Origin: Nemopilema nomurai
Lineage: Eukaryota > Cnidaria > Scyphozoa > Rhizostomeae > Rhizostomatidae
Reading direction: 5' to 3'
Length of the DNA: 64,000 bases
Assembly: GCA_003864495.1 (NCBI GenBank)
Contig: ML133411.1
Coordinates: 643,237 to 707,236, forward strand
This document shows positions 46,587 through 59,220 of this stretch, in pieces; positions within the stretch are counted from its first letter, which is position 1, and each line of letters begins with the position of its first letter. Below the pieces are notes generated by a model, which was not told where the DNA came from, searched no databases, and saw only the letters and a list, made by a program, of their open reading frames with translations. The position numbers and the translations under genes were made by a program.

Positions 46587-46775
46587 TTATAAAGTCTCCG
46601 AGACAAGAAAATCAGACATCATCCTTTTGCTGTTGATGTATATATGTAAATAACACAACAAGTATCACATTATAACAGTTGCAAAGCAAACAGTCTCAGT
46701 CAGTCTCTGCAGTCCCTCCTTCTGCCTTCCTCCTCCTCTTCCAACAACAACAACCCAAAAATGGCGGACACAACA
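46587..46775 (-). repeat. 5' LTR of gypsy 1 (189 bp)
   Basis: Partner of 42099-42287. It holds the presumed promoter and transcript start. Its outer end abuts TCAG and then the interrupted gypsy 2 Pol frame, which reads through into the LTR and gains a chance tail (…LLLLEEEEEGRRR). Confidence 0.93.
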
Positions 46776-46779
46776 TCAG

Positions 46780-49700
46780 TCTGGAAGTTTTCATCTCTGT
46801 ATCTAGCAGGAGCTTGTCTTATTCTCACCGGTCTCTCTATTGGCACTTCGTTTGGTGGAATGACATTTTCTTCTCTTTCATCAGTGTCAGGTGAAAGTGG
46901 CTGTGTGATATAATCTCCTTCGCACCTTGACTTGTTCTCATCCAGCCTTTGTAGCTTCTTGAAAAATGTAATATGTCTTGTGATGGTTCTTGTGGCATTT
47001 CTGGCTGTAACTAAACTGCCTTTCCCGTTCACAACAATCATCGGCTCGCTGTTGAAAGGTGTGGTTTTCTTGTTGAGCTTCGCTTGTCGACACAGAACTG
47101 TGTCCCCTATTTTAATATCTAGTTCTTTTACATAACTCTTACTGTCCGCGTTCTGCTTCATTGTTTCTTTGCTCCTAGCATCCTTTGTACGCACCTCTCT
47201 GTCATAAAGCAATATTTTCTTACTTGTAGGTGCTGGAAGACGCGTCTTGTACCTTCGTCCATTGAAAGGGAGACTGGCTGGAGAATGCTTTGTCATTGTG
47301 TGTGGAGTAGCTCTGTAGGCCCTCAGCAATTTCTGTAATTTCTGTCTCCAGTTTAGACGATCATCTGTGGAGGAGCGAATGATTTTTCCTAGGTTTTTCA
47401 TAAAATTTTCGGCCATGCCATTCGCCCATGGTGCATATGGTATTTTCTTTTTGTGCTCAAAACCCATGTATCTTGCATACGATTTGAATTCCTCACTGCT
47501 ATATGGTGGCCCATTGTCACTTTTTCATCTATTTATCACTTTTTGACGCTATTTCATCTGGGATTCCTAATGTTGAGATAACTTTGTCCATTGCTGGTAT
47601 GACTGGTGTACCAGAAGTTGAACGCACGATTTCGACCATAGGAAATCTGGAGTACAGGCATTGTACAACCAGCAGGCATTCACCAGTATCTAATAAACCA
47701 TATAGGTCTGTTGCAAGTTTAGACCATGGTTCTGTGGGTAGATCTGTTGGCTTGAGTGGCTCTTGCTGATGAATATCTGTATTTGCCTGGCATGCCATGC
47801 ATTGTGCTATTTCTGTTTCAACCCTCTTTTCTAATCCCGGAAACCACAAATGCGTGCGTAAGTATTGCTTTGTTCTCACAACCCCTTGATGTCCCTCATG
47901 AGCAAGGGTTGTCACAGACTGCCAAAGGCGGGCAGGAACAACAATTCTGCAACCTCTGAGCACTAGGCCATCCACTACTGATAGCTCTGGAAATATATGT
48001 GCATATGAAGCCAATTTCCTTTTCTGTTCTTTGCTGATGTATCCCTGTGAGATCATTTCTTTTAGAACTGTCAACGTTTCATCCTCTAGTGTAGCTTTTA
48101 ACATGTGTTCTTTTGTTACAGCCTTGGGAATGTTGGTTCGGATAACTGCATCAATGTAAAGAATATCCTCTTCTATGGATTTCTTTGTTACGGTACACAC
48201 ATCAGCTAAGACAACTGGATGCCGGAAAAGATAATCAGCTGGATTTGTCTTCCCCGGCTCGTGAATTAGTGTGTAGCTATAATCTTGCAGCTTCAACTTG
48301 TCCCACGGGATTCGTGCTGGAAGTTTTGCCTTCTACTGGTTGTACAAGGGTAACAAAGGCTTGTGATCTGTGCTTGCAATGAAATTTTGAAGGCCATGTA
48401 GATAGATATGGTTTCTCTGCATGGCGAATGCTAGTGCAGCACTCTCAATTTCAACTTGTGAGTAGCGACTCTCAGTGTCTGTTGTCGCTCTGCTGTCGTA
48501 TCTGATTATTTTGTATTGTTGTGTTTGGGGCTCAAGTTGTGTCAAGATGCTTAAAAGGCCATATTTGGAGCCATCTACAATGAGCTTTGTTTCTCGTGTT
48601 GGGTCAAAGTATGCCATTGTGGTGTCTTGTGAGAGAGCCTCTTTAATTGACTGAAAAGCCTTTTGACAATCATTGGTCCAGTTGAAAGTAACATTCCTTC
48701 TAGTGAGCAACCGCAACAGGGTTGTAAGAGCAGAGTAGTTTCGAATAAAATGAGCACTGAAATTAGCCATTCCCAAGAAGGATCGAACTTCAGCTGCAGA
48801 TGCGGGTGGTTGGGCATCATGTAGAGCCTGTACTTTGTCAGGTGATGGTAACATTCCTGCTGATGAGAAAGTCATGCCAAGAAACTTGATTTCTGGTTGG
48901 TTAAAACTGCACTTTGACATTCCAAGTGTTAGACTGCAGTCATCAAGGCGCTGCAATACTTGCATAAGTGCTCGATCATATTCTTTCTGAGATTTTGCAA
49001 ACACGATAATGTCATTATAGATGTTTTCAACATGTTCAATGTCCACCAGCGTTTGACGAATTTCCTCATTGAAAATCTAAGCAGCTGAATTGGTGCCAAA
49101 ATTTAACCTTTTGAAAAGCCTCAGGCCTTGATGGGTGTAGAACGTTGTCATGTATCTGCTTTCGGGGCGCAGCTCGAACTGCATGTAGCCTTGAAGCATC
49201 TCTAGTTTTGTGAAATGCTTTGCTCCATTAAATTTGTATCGCAGTTCTTCCAATGTGGGAATGACATGACGTGTGCGCCAGATGGCAGTGTTAGCTGTGG
49301 TCATATCAAGGCTCATTCGCAACTGGGATGGATCAGCTTTTGGTGTCAACACGAAATTTGAAACCAACTCTGTTGGTCAATACACTGGCTCGATGATGTC
49401 TGCATCTCACAATTCTTTGAGAATGGCTTCGAATTGCTCCCTCTATGCAAAGGGTATTCGGCTCTGTGGTTGAATTTTTGGAGGTACTGACTTGTCCACA
49501 GACAACGTCACAACTCTGTATCGATGTTTGCCAATACCTTCAAATACCCCAGGGTACTTTGTTTGTACTTTGTCTTGCTTATGTTTGTAGATATTGTCCA
49601 GCTGCTGTTCGGAAGACTTTTTAGAGGTGAGATGCTCTGCCATAGCTGAATATGACATGTGTTGATTGACGTGAGTGGTGGCCTTGGCACTCTTGTTCCC

Positions 49701-50690
49701 CTGTTTTCTTTCCTGCAGCGCATGGTGCAGGTCTTGCATGTCTGCGGTTAATTCTTTCACAGTGATGCTAAGCAGACTCAGATCAAAAGCAGTGTACTTT
49801 CCAAAGAGGGGTTTTTGTCCTGATCCTGGAACAACATACACGGTTGCAATGGCCTGCTCTCCATTGGCTGTTAGCTGTGTCTGGAAGGATCCTTTTACCG
49901 GAATGAGTGGAGAGTTGTACGGCTTGAGTTTTGATTTGGTTTAGGGTGCAGCTGGTGGTAGAGGCTTTCATCGATGATATTTTCATCTGCACCTGTATCA
50001 ATTTGCATTTTCAATTTTGTGCCCCCATCAAACTTCACCTGCACCATGGTATCCGGATATCGTTTCTTGCTCTGGATAGCATGAACTGGTGTAGTAACTG
50101 CATCCAGCTTGAGAACAGTTGGTACTTTCACAAAATTGTTGTAGATATAACTGTCTTGCTCTGGATTTTCATCAAATTTTTCTTGTGTCAACCATTTTGA
50201 CTGGCTTTGTTGATTTTCTTGACTCACAAACACTAGCAAAATGATTCTTATATTGCAGCTCTTACAGGTTGCACCCATGGCCTTGCATTTCCCTTTGTGT
50301 GGTGTTCGCTCTCCACAATAGCGGCAGGTCTCAATGGTTTTCCCTTTAGACTTGTATAGATGTTCTGCCTTAGGGTGCTTTCTTTGTGCAGCATAGACAG
50401 GTGTTGGTGAGGCTGTAGCCTCCATATTGTGTTCCTCCATGAAGACAATTTCTCTATTGGTAAGCTCAATAGAGCGAGCAGTAGCTAGGACCTTCTTTAA
50501 GTCCATATCTTCAGCAATTATCTCCCTTTGTAATTTTTCGGAGTGAGTGTGCAGTATCATCACCAGTGTGATTGCAGAATTTAAATCCATCTCATTAAAT
50601 TCAAAATCAGCCCCTTTGATCCTTAAGCGAGTCGCCCAGTGATCATGAGAATCCTCTGGGGAGGTGGGCTTGGTGCAGAAAAATTTTTTT
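46780..50690 (-). pseudogene. Gag-Pol of gypsy 2, degenerate
   Basis: Reading leftward: Gag remnant (from about 50685, HDHWATRLRIKGADFEFNE) with knuckle CRYCGERTPHKGKC; protease MQIDTGADENIIDE (about 50000); RT pieces (LTPKADPSQLRMSLDM, near 49340; active-site box IYNDIIVFA, near 49010, with Asn-Asp where Asp-Asp is usual); RNase H (LIVDGSKYG, TDHKPLLPL); integrase finger (HEGHQGVVRTKQYL, CMACQ), core KLATDLYG and, from 47467, PYAPWANGMAENFMKNL with the catalytic Glu. Stops or shifts near 49890, 49400-49440, 49060, 48330 and 47470-47530 break the frame into six pieces. The last codons lie beyond the inserted gypsy 1, near 42094. It belongs to a lineage different from gypsy 1, judged by low likeness of Gag and of the LTRs. 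Confidence 0.85.
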
Positions 50691-51163
50691 TCGCAGTGAA
50701 ATGTGCAGTGAGAGCAGTAGGCCGTCGGCTATCCTTTATATGATCCCTAGAAATGAGGTTTCGTTGCACACTTTACTAAGCTAAGAAACTTATACGTTAT
50801 TTGGGACAACTTTTGGTGTAGAATTCAAATCTAAAAAGTTCACACCGATTCAGGCTGCAGTTTTTCCATAATGGCGGATATTCTCGATTGATGACGTCAC
50901 AATGCAATCTTTTTGAAAATTTCAAAATTTGAAATTTTTTTTGCAGTCATCTTAAAAAACAAAAAAATATGAGCTATAAACGTATAGGACCCCAAGTATT
51001 TTGATAAACTTTTTGCGAAATATAAAATACTTTGCAAGAAAATGCTACGTTTTGCCATAATTTTTTGGCATTAACTCAAAATATAATGAAAGCATATTAA
51101 ACAATGGAATGATGTCGACAGCAGGCCAAACATAGCGGAATACATATATTGACAAAAATTAAA
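50691..51163. other. No gene; 3' flank of the cysteine-rich-domain gene
   Basis: AT-rich, with an A/T-run near 50690 where gypsy 2 similarity ends. It may hold the 3' untranslated region of the minus-strand gene that stops at 51164. A near-palindromic patch (TTTTGAAAATTTCAAAATTTGAAA-like) lies at about 50910-50937. Confidence 0.35.
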
Positions 51164-54100
51164 CTACATGTCTTCTTCATCTTCCGAAGAAATGTCTTCA
51201 TCAAAATTGTCTCCACCAATTTCACCTTCTTCACATTCTCTGCCATTTTCACAACTAGTGCACTGACAAAGCTCAGTACATTCAAGACTATTTTTGACAC
51301 ATGAGCATCTCTTGGTTTTGCAGCCTGACTTGCATTTACAAATAACACACTCTAGAATACTGTCAGGTGCTGCTTCTAGAGTTGACCACTTAATGCTAAT
51401 GTCTTCACCATTCAAAACCCATCCAAATCCGACTGGAGAAGGCGCGTCAATGATGCATGTTGTTGACCTTTTTCTGATATAGGCTTCATAATTTACTCGA
51501 AGTATGTGCTGATACAACGAATCAAAGTTTGGAGGGAGGGTATCTTCCATGCATTTTCCAAGCTTGAACATTTTGTATCTGGCATCATTGACAGTTGAGC
51601 TACCTTTCTGCCCATAGATATGACACACATATTTCTCTAATACGCTCACTACGCTCTCTTCAACAACCAAAGATTCTCCAAGAAGTCCAAGTGCATCACA
51701 ATAATCTTCACATTCTCGAGCAATTTTCAATGGTTGTGTCTTTCCCTTTCCGTAAAAGGCACTTGTTGAATCGGATCCTGAAATTTAAGTGAAACAGAGC
51801 ATACAAACACCTTATTGGGGTTATGGATGATTATTTTGCTTTTAACTTGTAACACAAAAAGCTGTCAATGAATTCTTGGGCAATCATCAAAATATCATCG
51901 GTGTTTCATACATCCTAGATGATATTTCAAACAGCAATCGATATCTTATCAATTTACCTACAAATAAGTGGTCTAGCATCTAAATGAGTATGAATTTCGC
52001 AATTACGGCAGATTTTTTGCAATGTATCCAAACATTGCAAAACAATCACCTACCTGTAAACATGTGAAAACCAATCAACGCTTTACACCAACGCGAGCCA
52101 AGGTCTCGAAGAGTACATTCGCACCGATGTCCAAACAGCATGCTATTGCAAAGACGAACACGTCTGTATCAGGGCACTTAATTATTAATGTATCTGCATG
52201 TGCAGCAGCGTGCTTGGCATGCAAGAGAATTCTGGTATCGGCCTCTTCATGGTCTGATTCGAGCGAGGGAACTTCTTCAACCATCACTGATTCGACATTT
52301 GGCTTGAAGCTGCAACATCTGTTGGCAGTCGTGGCGTAAACTCCAATACCTTTGAATGCCTCTGGTGACGATCGTTGCCAATATTTAACAAGAAACCTGA
52401 TAAGTGATTCCTTATTTGAACCAACACCCAAGAATTTTTTCCATTGTCGTGGAACTCTTTGCTTGTCACTCAAGATTAATATCGCTTGAACCCCAGATGA
52501 TGCCCGCTTTTGTCTCCCCGCATTTTTTGTACTTATTGCAAGGATATCTATCCGACACAAAATCTATTTTGCAGGCACATCTCTTTTTGCCTATGTTGTG
52601 ATTCTGTCAAGAATGCTCTCGGCGAATTCGCCAAAGGTTGTAGGAAGATTCTGAACTGTTTGCAAAACAGCCATTGCATCTAGAATAAGAACAATGCCAT
52701 CTGGCAAATTTTCAACTCTAGCCATGTTCGTCTCAGACTCTAAAAACAAAGAAGCTTTGACTTCACTGTTTTTACAAGGCCTCCAGTAGATGTTGCTAAA
52801 GCTGCTGGATACGACTGGAGACTGTAAGTGAAAACTTGTTCCAGATCTATTTCACGATTCTTGGCAATCAGAAGAAGGCGAGCCAAGAAACGAAAATCGT
52901 TCCTTATTGGAACAATATTCCCATCTGCTGTTCTGGCGCTCTTTGCTTTCTCAAGGGACTTGAAAGTAGCTAGTTTTAATTTGCTCATCTTTGAAAATAT
53001 GTCGGGATGTTCAGTTAACAATCTTGTTCGGACGAAGTCCTTGAACTTCAGATCTCCTTTATCGTAAGCAGTTGCAATATCATCTGTAGTCTTACAGTCT
53101 GCGATTAAACCACTGCAAATGTTGACTAGTTCTTCGGGGGAATCTTGACTGAAGGGATTCATCATAGAACGTACGGTATCCATAAATTGCTGAATAGATT
53201 TCTCATCACGGCCAATACGAGCGAGATCAAGATCCTTTCGTTTCCTATGGAAAAACAAAATTAAAAATCATTTCTTTTCGATTCATAAATTCATTTCTAA
53301 ATATTTAATTATGGAAACTCTGCCGGTCTGTGGCAACTGGGGCCGTGCAAATTACAGGGCTACCATTGAAAAATAAATAAACATTAATGATGTAGGCCAA
53401 TCACCTTTTGTGAATAAAACATCCAAGGGAAAAGTTTTACAGTCATTTTTATATATATTTAGGAATTCAAATAAAGGCAATCCCTACCTGTTCTCCTCTG
53501 CAACACCAGACATAATTTGACACTGTTTTGTGATAGTACAGCGATCAGCAGAAGATAGAATCCAGCGGTCAACAGCACCCTTGTTTGTAGTAAACCAAAT
53601 GATTCCGCCCTTCGTTTTTGAGTCCCTATTGCATGTTTGCTTGATAGCTTGATCACACGATATTGATGAGAATGAATAATCTTTTTGTCTTTGGACAGTC
53701 CAATTTTTACGCAAATCATTCAAGACATCTTAAAGAAAAAACAAATAGATTATCCACAAGTCTAGTTAGTTTCTTAGCCTAAACCCGGTCAAAAGTAGAT
53801 GCCAAAAACACAGAATACAGATTTGAATGTTTTGTGCACTAACTAACCTGGATGAGTATCCTTTAGACAAAGCATTTTTAGCCAGTATGCTGTCGTGTAC
53901 CTAGCATAATTAATGCGGTCGTAAGCAAAGTACCAAGGAAGCATGGCTCTCAAACTTGATAAATGAAGTTCCCAGTTGGTAGTTCTTGTAGATCTTATAA
54001 ATGACAGTAGAAGCTCAACCATTTCAATGTATGATGTCCAAAAAGCAAATGTAGCACTTCTGGCGATTTCTCTTTTAACAAAAGAGTTGAACCTGTTTGA

Positions 54101-56731
54101 TATAATAATAAACAGATATGTACTTAGAGTAAAAGCTCATGACATTCGCTATCTTGTCAAGATTCCTGACTACCGAAATTCTTAACAAAGCTACTTAGAA
54201 GTTGATGACAATTGGTGGCAATTGACAAAAATCCATGCAGTTAAAGAATAAGAAAAAATATTGCTGAATGACCCTAAAGTAAAAACAATATGATACGTCA
54301 AGTAAAATATGCAAATTGATCATGAAAATTGACATAAACTGGTGATGACTCAACCTTCTGTATGAAAAAGAAGGGTTTCAAATGGGACAAAAAAATTTAA
54401 AAATGTCATGATATTCATCACTTAGAAAAGCATATAATTGAATACCTTAACACTGTGTCCTCCAGTAAAGGGCAGTTCAAATGATCCTAAAAGAGTTTCT
54501 CATCATGAATAGTTTCGGACATGGCCTCTATGAAGCACTTAATTTCCAAAGCCTTGTCATCGCTCAAAGACATTAAAAATGCTTGAAACTGCAGTCGCTT
54601 GAAAGCTTCATATGCAATTTTATGTGCTCTGATGCACCGGTTGTACTGCTTGCCACTAAAAACTCCATAAATAGAACCAGCAGCCACTGTCTCTGACTCA
54701 ATAAATAGGTCCTAATCAAAAGCAAGATATGTATACAAAGTATATAAATATATAAGTGCTTGTAAATCTAATTTGTGAGGGTTATCGTTGGAAAACTCAA
54801 TAACATGGGCACAATCAATATTATCGAGGAATGGGAAATGAATACCAAATTTTATGAAAAACTGAAAAATCTTACCTGAAGACCTGCTTCACGAAATCAA
54901 CAGGAGATTGCAGTGGCATATGACATGCATGCATGAAAATCCCCCAACCTGACAACAAATTGTTTCATAAAGTCTTCAAAGACTAACACAGAGCACTGAA
55001 TATCTAACTTCATCACTATGTCTGAGCCACTGAATAGAAATTTGACTCTTTCTTGCCTAGGTAGTATGGCTCAATTTGTTGTGGTACCTGCTTCATACTA
55101 CGAATTGACTTTTTGATTGGGACAGCACTATCTAAACTAGAAGGTCGCTCACTGAAATCTCTCTGTTGTTGAATTATGATTCCATTTGTCAAATGTGTTG
55201 TTCCAAAACCAGTTGCTGTTTCTTCTCGAAAATCAATGTTGTCCCAAACAATTGTTGTCAGGGTATTTTTTACAATACCATTTGGTATAACAACATAACT
55301 ATTTAGCTGTTGATATGCTAGAGAAGTATCCAGTGACAAGACTGCTGAATGGGAAGCAGCATTCCCAAACCTATTCAGTATCTTGGTCAGCTGATATTAG
55401 CGAGTTTATTTGCCTCACAGCCATTCCTAAGCCTAGTGCTTTAGGTGTCTGTCTATTGCCTCTTGAAGCTACATATATGATGTCTTGTGCAATTGAAAGG
55501 ACTTTCAGCTGGTCTTTTTCAGGAATAGCTATTTGCACATCATCCTGAATCACCTCATCAGAAAAATTTAGGGCCCATGCCAGAAAATTGGACAGCTTGA
55601 CAGGAATTTTACTTCTTGCATTCTCTGAACTAAATTCTGAAATTTTTGGGGACCAATGGGTGAAGAATTTTGAGCATTCAGTTATGCATTTTCGAAGAAT
55701 TAGTGCTGCATGGAACAAGGTTCTACTATCATCTTTTAAATTCTGATATTCTAGTGGAGTACAACTCTCATCTTCTAACTCAGACTCACTGTCATCAATC
55801 TAATTTGTTTTAATTGTACTTTCTTCAATTACTGACCCAACAGAAAGATCCTCACAGAACACAAATTCACTTTTGTTCCTGTACAGTTTACTCATGAACA
55901 TAACCTCTTTGTCATTGATAATTTTCTTTTGAACAATCTGGTCACACATTATTCTAAATGACTCATCGTAAAGTTGTACTGGTGGCTGATCATTGACTTT
56001 GAAATTTAAGAAATTGGTGTAACTCATATAGCAATTTCAGTGGTAACATACTTCAGCAGCTACACAGTCAACATCCCTAATATGGATAAGAATTGATTCA
56101 TCCTCTTTCCTTTCTGCAGCTAGCTTCAATTTTCTGGCATTAATTGTTTGGCACTGAGTCAATGCTTGCTTCTTCCTTGTTTTTGTTTTCTGTGAAGAAA
56201 AATGAAAGTCTCAGTTGTAAATATTTTACCATTTTATAGAAATTAATCTGCTATATAATATGTAAACCAATGATAAATAGCACTAATTTAGGAATCAAAT
56301 CCACTGTAATCCTGAGAGATATCTCCCATTTTTCATGAAAGTTTTTGAGTTAGATATTAAGAGAAGATATTTCTTGTGATGCTTTGGGGAAAATGTTTCT
56401 CTGAGAATGAGCCTACCCCTGAAAAATCTACCTAAAAACTAGGGAAATTTTAAAGATCTGTATGTTCAGATATGAAATGACATGCTATGATATAAATATC
56501 CTTATGACTCTGCCTTTGACACATATAACTAGAAATAAAAAATAAAGAAACATACTTACTTGGCAAGTGTAGAAGAAATGTGCTTTTTTGCAAATCAAGC
56601 AGATTATTGGCAGAACAAAAGTATTTCTTCCAGTTGCCTTAAGGCTGATCTCCACGAGGCGAATTTCGCAGCGAATTCGAAATTTTGTCTATCTAGGCAA
56701 ATTTTAGGCGCCCATTTCCAAAACTTCAAGC

Positions 56732-58021
56732 ATGGTGAATGTGAATAAAGTTTTGTTGATAAAAAAGAAATTAACAATTTTGAAATTATTAGAATTGAAG
56801 CGTAAGAAAAGGAAACGATTTTGGGATAGAAAAGTCTATGAAGAGCGTTTAGAGAAAGGAGAATTTCATCTGTTGGTAAGACACTTGAGACTACATGATC
56901 ACGAGTACTTTTTTAGATGTTTTCGGATGTCACCCTCAACGTTTGAAGAACTGTTATCCTTAGTTGGTCCAAAAATTTCGAAGGAAAATACCGTTATGCG
57001 TGATTCAGTTGGCCCTGGCGAAAGATTGGCAGTTACGCTGAGATATCTGGTAACAGGAGATACCCAGTGCACGATTGCAGCTAGCTATAGGATGAGTCCA
57101 TCGACCATAGGCAGAATCATTACAGAGACGTGCAGTGCTTTATGGGCTTGCTTGCTTGCAAAAAAATTTCTTGACCCCCCATGCACAGAAGAGGAATGGA
57201 AGGTCACTGCACAGGAATTTGAAAGAAAATGGAATTTCCCCCATGCCTTGGGTGCTATAGATGGGAAGCATGTTGTGATGCAAGCTCCACACAATAGCGG
57301 GTCAGCTTATTTTAATTACAAGAAGACCCATAGTATTGTGCTAATGGCAGTTTGTAATGCACGATATGAGTTTATTTTGGTAGACATTGGGGATTCTGGG
57401 CGTCAAAGTGATGGCAGTGTATATAGTAACAGTCATCTTGGCTATGCCATTGAAAATAATAAACTGAATATCCCTCAGCCTGAAAACCTTGGCCAGAATT
57501 CAGCACAAGTACTTCCTTATGTATTTGTTGCAGATGATGCATTTGGTTTAAAAAATCATATGATGAAGCCATATCCTAACCAAAATTTGCCCATAGACCA
57601 AAAAATCTTCAATTATAGGCTGTCAAGGGCAAGGAGAGTTATTGAAAACACATTTGGGATAGCTACCACTAGGTTCAGGGTGTTTCGAAGACCAATAATA
57701 GCAAAGACACAAAAAGTGATTATAATAGCAAAGGCTGTTGTTGCCTTACATAACGTTTTGATGAAGAAATGCACCTCCAGCGATGAAGATAACTATAGCT
57801 ATTGCCCAACATCTTATCCTGATAGGGATACAAGATCTGGTGTAACTGCTGGTGACTGGCGCAAGGAAGATAGTATTGATGGCTTACAACCAATATCACC
57901 ACAAGGGTCAAATAATTATTCAAGGGAAGCAAAAGAAGTACGGGATGATTTTAAAAACTATTTTTGTTCAGAAAACGGTTCTCTGGATTGGCAATTGGAA
58001 AGAGTAACTAGAGTAGCATAA
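56732..58021 (+). CDS. Harbinger transposase (DDE_Tnp_4 family), intact, 429 residues
   Basis: A basic N-terminus (KRKKRKRFWDRKVYEERL) precedes FFRCFRMSPSTFEELLSLVG and a helix-turn-helix near 108-130 (TIAASYRMSPSTIGRIITE). The catalytic triad is complete: D177 in GAIDGKHV, D268 or D269 in VADDAFGL, E305 in RRVIENTFG. Length is normal for the family, and no stop or shift is visible. The Met at 56732 is the first in frame and only 90 bases inside the left end, so the inverted repeat must contain or adjoin the promoter. The enzyme would cut at the element's ends and insert at TWA sites, with help from the MADF-type partner encoded on the other strand. Confidence 0.94.
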   Translation: MVNVNKVLLIKKKLTILKLLELKRKKRKRFWDRKVYEERLEKGEFHLLVRHLRLHDHEYFFRCFRMSPSTFEELLSLVGPKISKENTVMRDSVGPGERLAVTLRYLVTGDTQCTIAASYRMSPSTIGRIITETCSALWACLLAKKFLDPPCTEEEWKVTAQEFERKWNFPHALGAIDGKHVVMQAPHNSGSAYFNYKKTHSIVLMAVCNARYEFILVDIGDSGRQSDGSVYSNSHLGYAIENNKLNIPQPENLGQNSAQVLPYVFVADDAFGLKNHMMKPYPNQNLPIDQKIFNYRLSRARRVIENTFGIATTRFRVFRRPIIAKTQKVIIIAKAVVALHNVLMKKCTSSDEDNYSYCPTSYPDRDTRSGVTAGDWRKEDSIDGLQPISPQGSNNYSREAKEVRDDFKNYFCSENGSLDWQLERVTRVA

Positions 58022-58237
58022 TAAACATTTACATTGAAAGTACATTATTAATTAAAAGGTTTCCTTCTGATTATCAAGTTTATGTCCATCTTTCATCAAT
58101 CTTTATTCTTTAGTCTATGGGATAGATTGTTCTGCATGCCATTTTGAAGCTCTGAATGACAAATCTGAAAGGACAGAATTACACAATTGTTTAAGGAGAA
58201 CACCCCAGGACCCCAACATTGGTACTTTAATGAAATT

Positions 58238-59220
58238 TTATTCATCCTCATATTGGAGATCAAAAAGAAGTTGACTAATCTTAATTTTAGCAAATCTTTT
58301 TTGCCTTTTTGGTAACTCCGTCATTATTGGGATTAAGCTGCGACAGTATAATGAATCCTCATCATTTTCCTCTACCATTGCGGTTTTTAATAGTTTGTCA
58401 CAATCTTCCAAAGACTGTGTCAATGCAGTTTCCTGTGTTTCCCTTTGTCTTTTTCTGACAGGCTTGGGTGTCTGTTTTGTAACCTCAACACAACTACCTG
58501 GGCTAGGAGGTGAAAGCACAGAATCCTCAAAAAAGGAGTTTCCTAAAGAGTCTGACAAATTACTTTCAGTTGGTTTGTTGGCACTCTTTTCATGAAGAAA
58601 TGCCATCTGATCAAAATACTGGCACTTTGGCAAATCACAAGCAGCTGCACCAGATCTAGACATACATTTCCGCTTATCTAAGCACTTTTTCAGCATGTCT
58701 CTCAGATTTTTCAGCTGCTTTTGTAGAAAAGGAACTAAAATCAAAATACATAGCTGATATTATGATTTTTGCCATAACAATTTCAGTGATGAATCTCTGC
58801 TTAAAACAATTTTAAACTGTAATTATGATGTAATACATAATTTAATAAGTCACTTTTCAAGACTAAGCCTCTCAAAACTTGTAATTCAATCTGATGATGT
58901 TCCAAGAAATCTTCCAACACAGTTTGTTTACAGCTGTGGTGCTCCAAGAATAAATAGCAAATTGCTTTTTGGTACATGATTGAACTTCCTTTACTTCACT
59001 AACCTTCTTCATTAAACATGGAGGAAAGTTTTCTCCAGGCATTATTTTTTATTGTCCTGTCCTTGTAGGAGTGGGAATTTATATTCCAAAGGCAAGGCAA
59101 TGTGCGTACAGCTTCTAAAAAGGCTTCTTTCTCAAAAGTTGTATATTTACTGAAATTAACGAGATAATACATTATGTATCTATTGGCCAACACTGAGAAA
59201 AATAAAGCTTCAGACCACAT
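58238..59220 (-). CDS. MADF/Myb-like DNA-binding partner of the Harbinger transposase
   Basis: Exon 1 (59220-59004) encodes a MADF-type domain, EKEAFLEAVRTLPCLWN followed by SYKDRTIKNNAWRKL; exon 2 (58734-58238) completes it (PFLQKQLKNLRDMLKKCLDK, then YFDQMAFLHE). The intron (58735-59003) has a GTTAGT donor and a GATTTTAG acceptor and keeps frame. A Ser/Pro-rich linker and a BESS-like end (ELPKRQKRFAKIKISQLLFD) follow. Harbinger elements typically encode such a second protein, needed for nuclear import of the transposase and DNA binding. The start may be a Met downstream of 59220. No lesion seen. The length of exon 1 before the domain is the least certain point. Confidence 0.82.

Larger units (their letters stand above)
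42099..46775 (-). mobile_element. Young, apparently intact Ty3/gypsy LTR retrotransposon (gypsy 1)
   Basis: 4677 bp with two 189-bp LTRs, a 4-bp target duplication (TCAG at 42095-42098 and 46776-46779), a candidate primer-binding site next to the 5' LTR, a polypurine tract next to the 3' LTR and one uninterrupted Gag-Pol frame. It inserted into the last codons of the Pol frame of gypsy 2, so the host element is older. The LTRs differ at one base that I could see. Confidence 0.95.
41882..50690 (-). mobile_element. Older Ty3/gypsy element (gypsy 2), split by gypsy 1 and 5'-truncated
   Basis: Its 3' LTR (41882-41996) and the last codons of its Pol frame lie left of the inserted gypsy 1 (42099-46775); the rest of Pol and Gag lie right of it (46780-50690). 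One copy of the TCAG target duplication marks each side of the nested insertion. No matching 5' LTR appears to the right of the Gag remnant, where the sequence changes to unrelated DNA around an A/T-run near 50690. The element inserted next to the long direct repeat copy 2. Confidence 0.8.

Noticed and set aside
46700..46775. Acidic LLLLEEEEEGRRR tail as a genuine C-terminus of the older gypsy Pol
   Set aside because: It is chance translation of the inserted element's LTR; the original frame resumes on the far side of the insertion.
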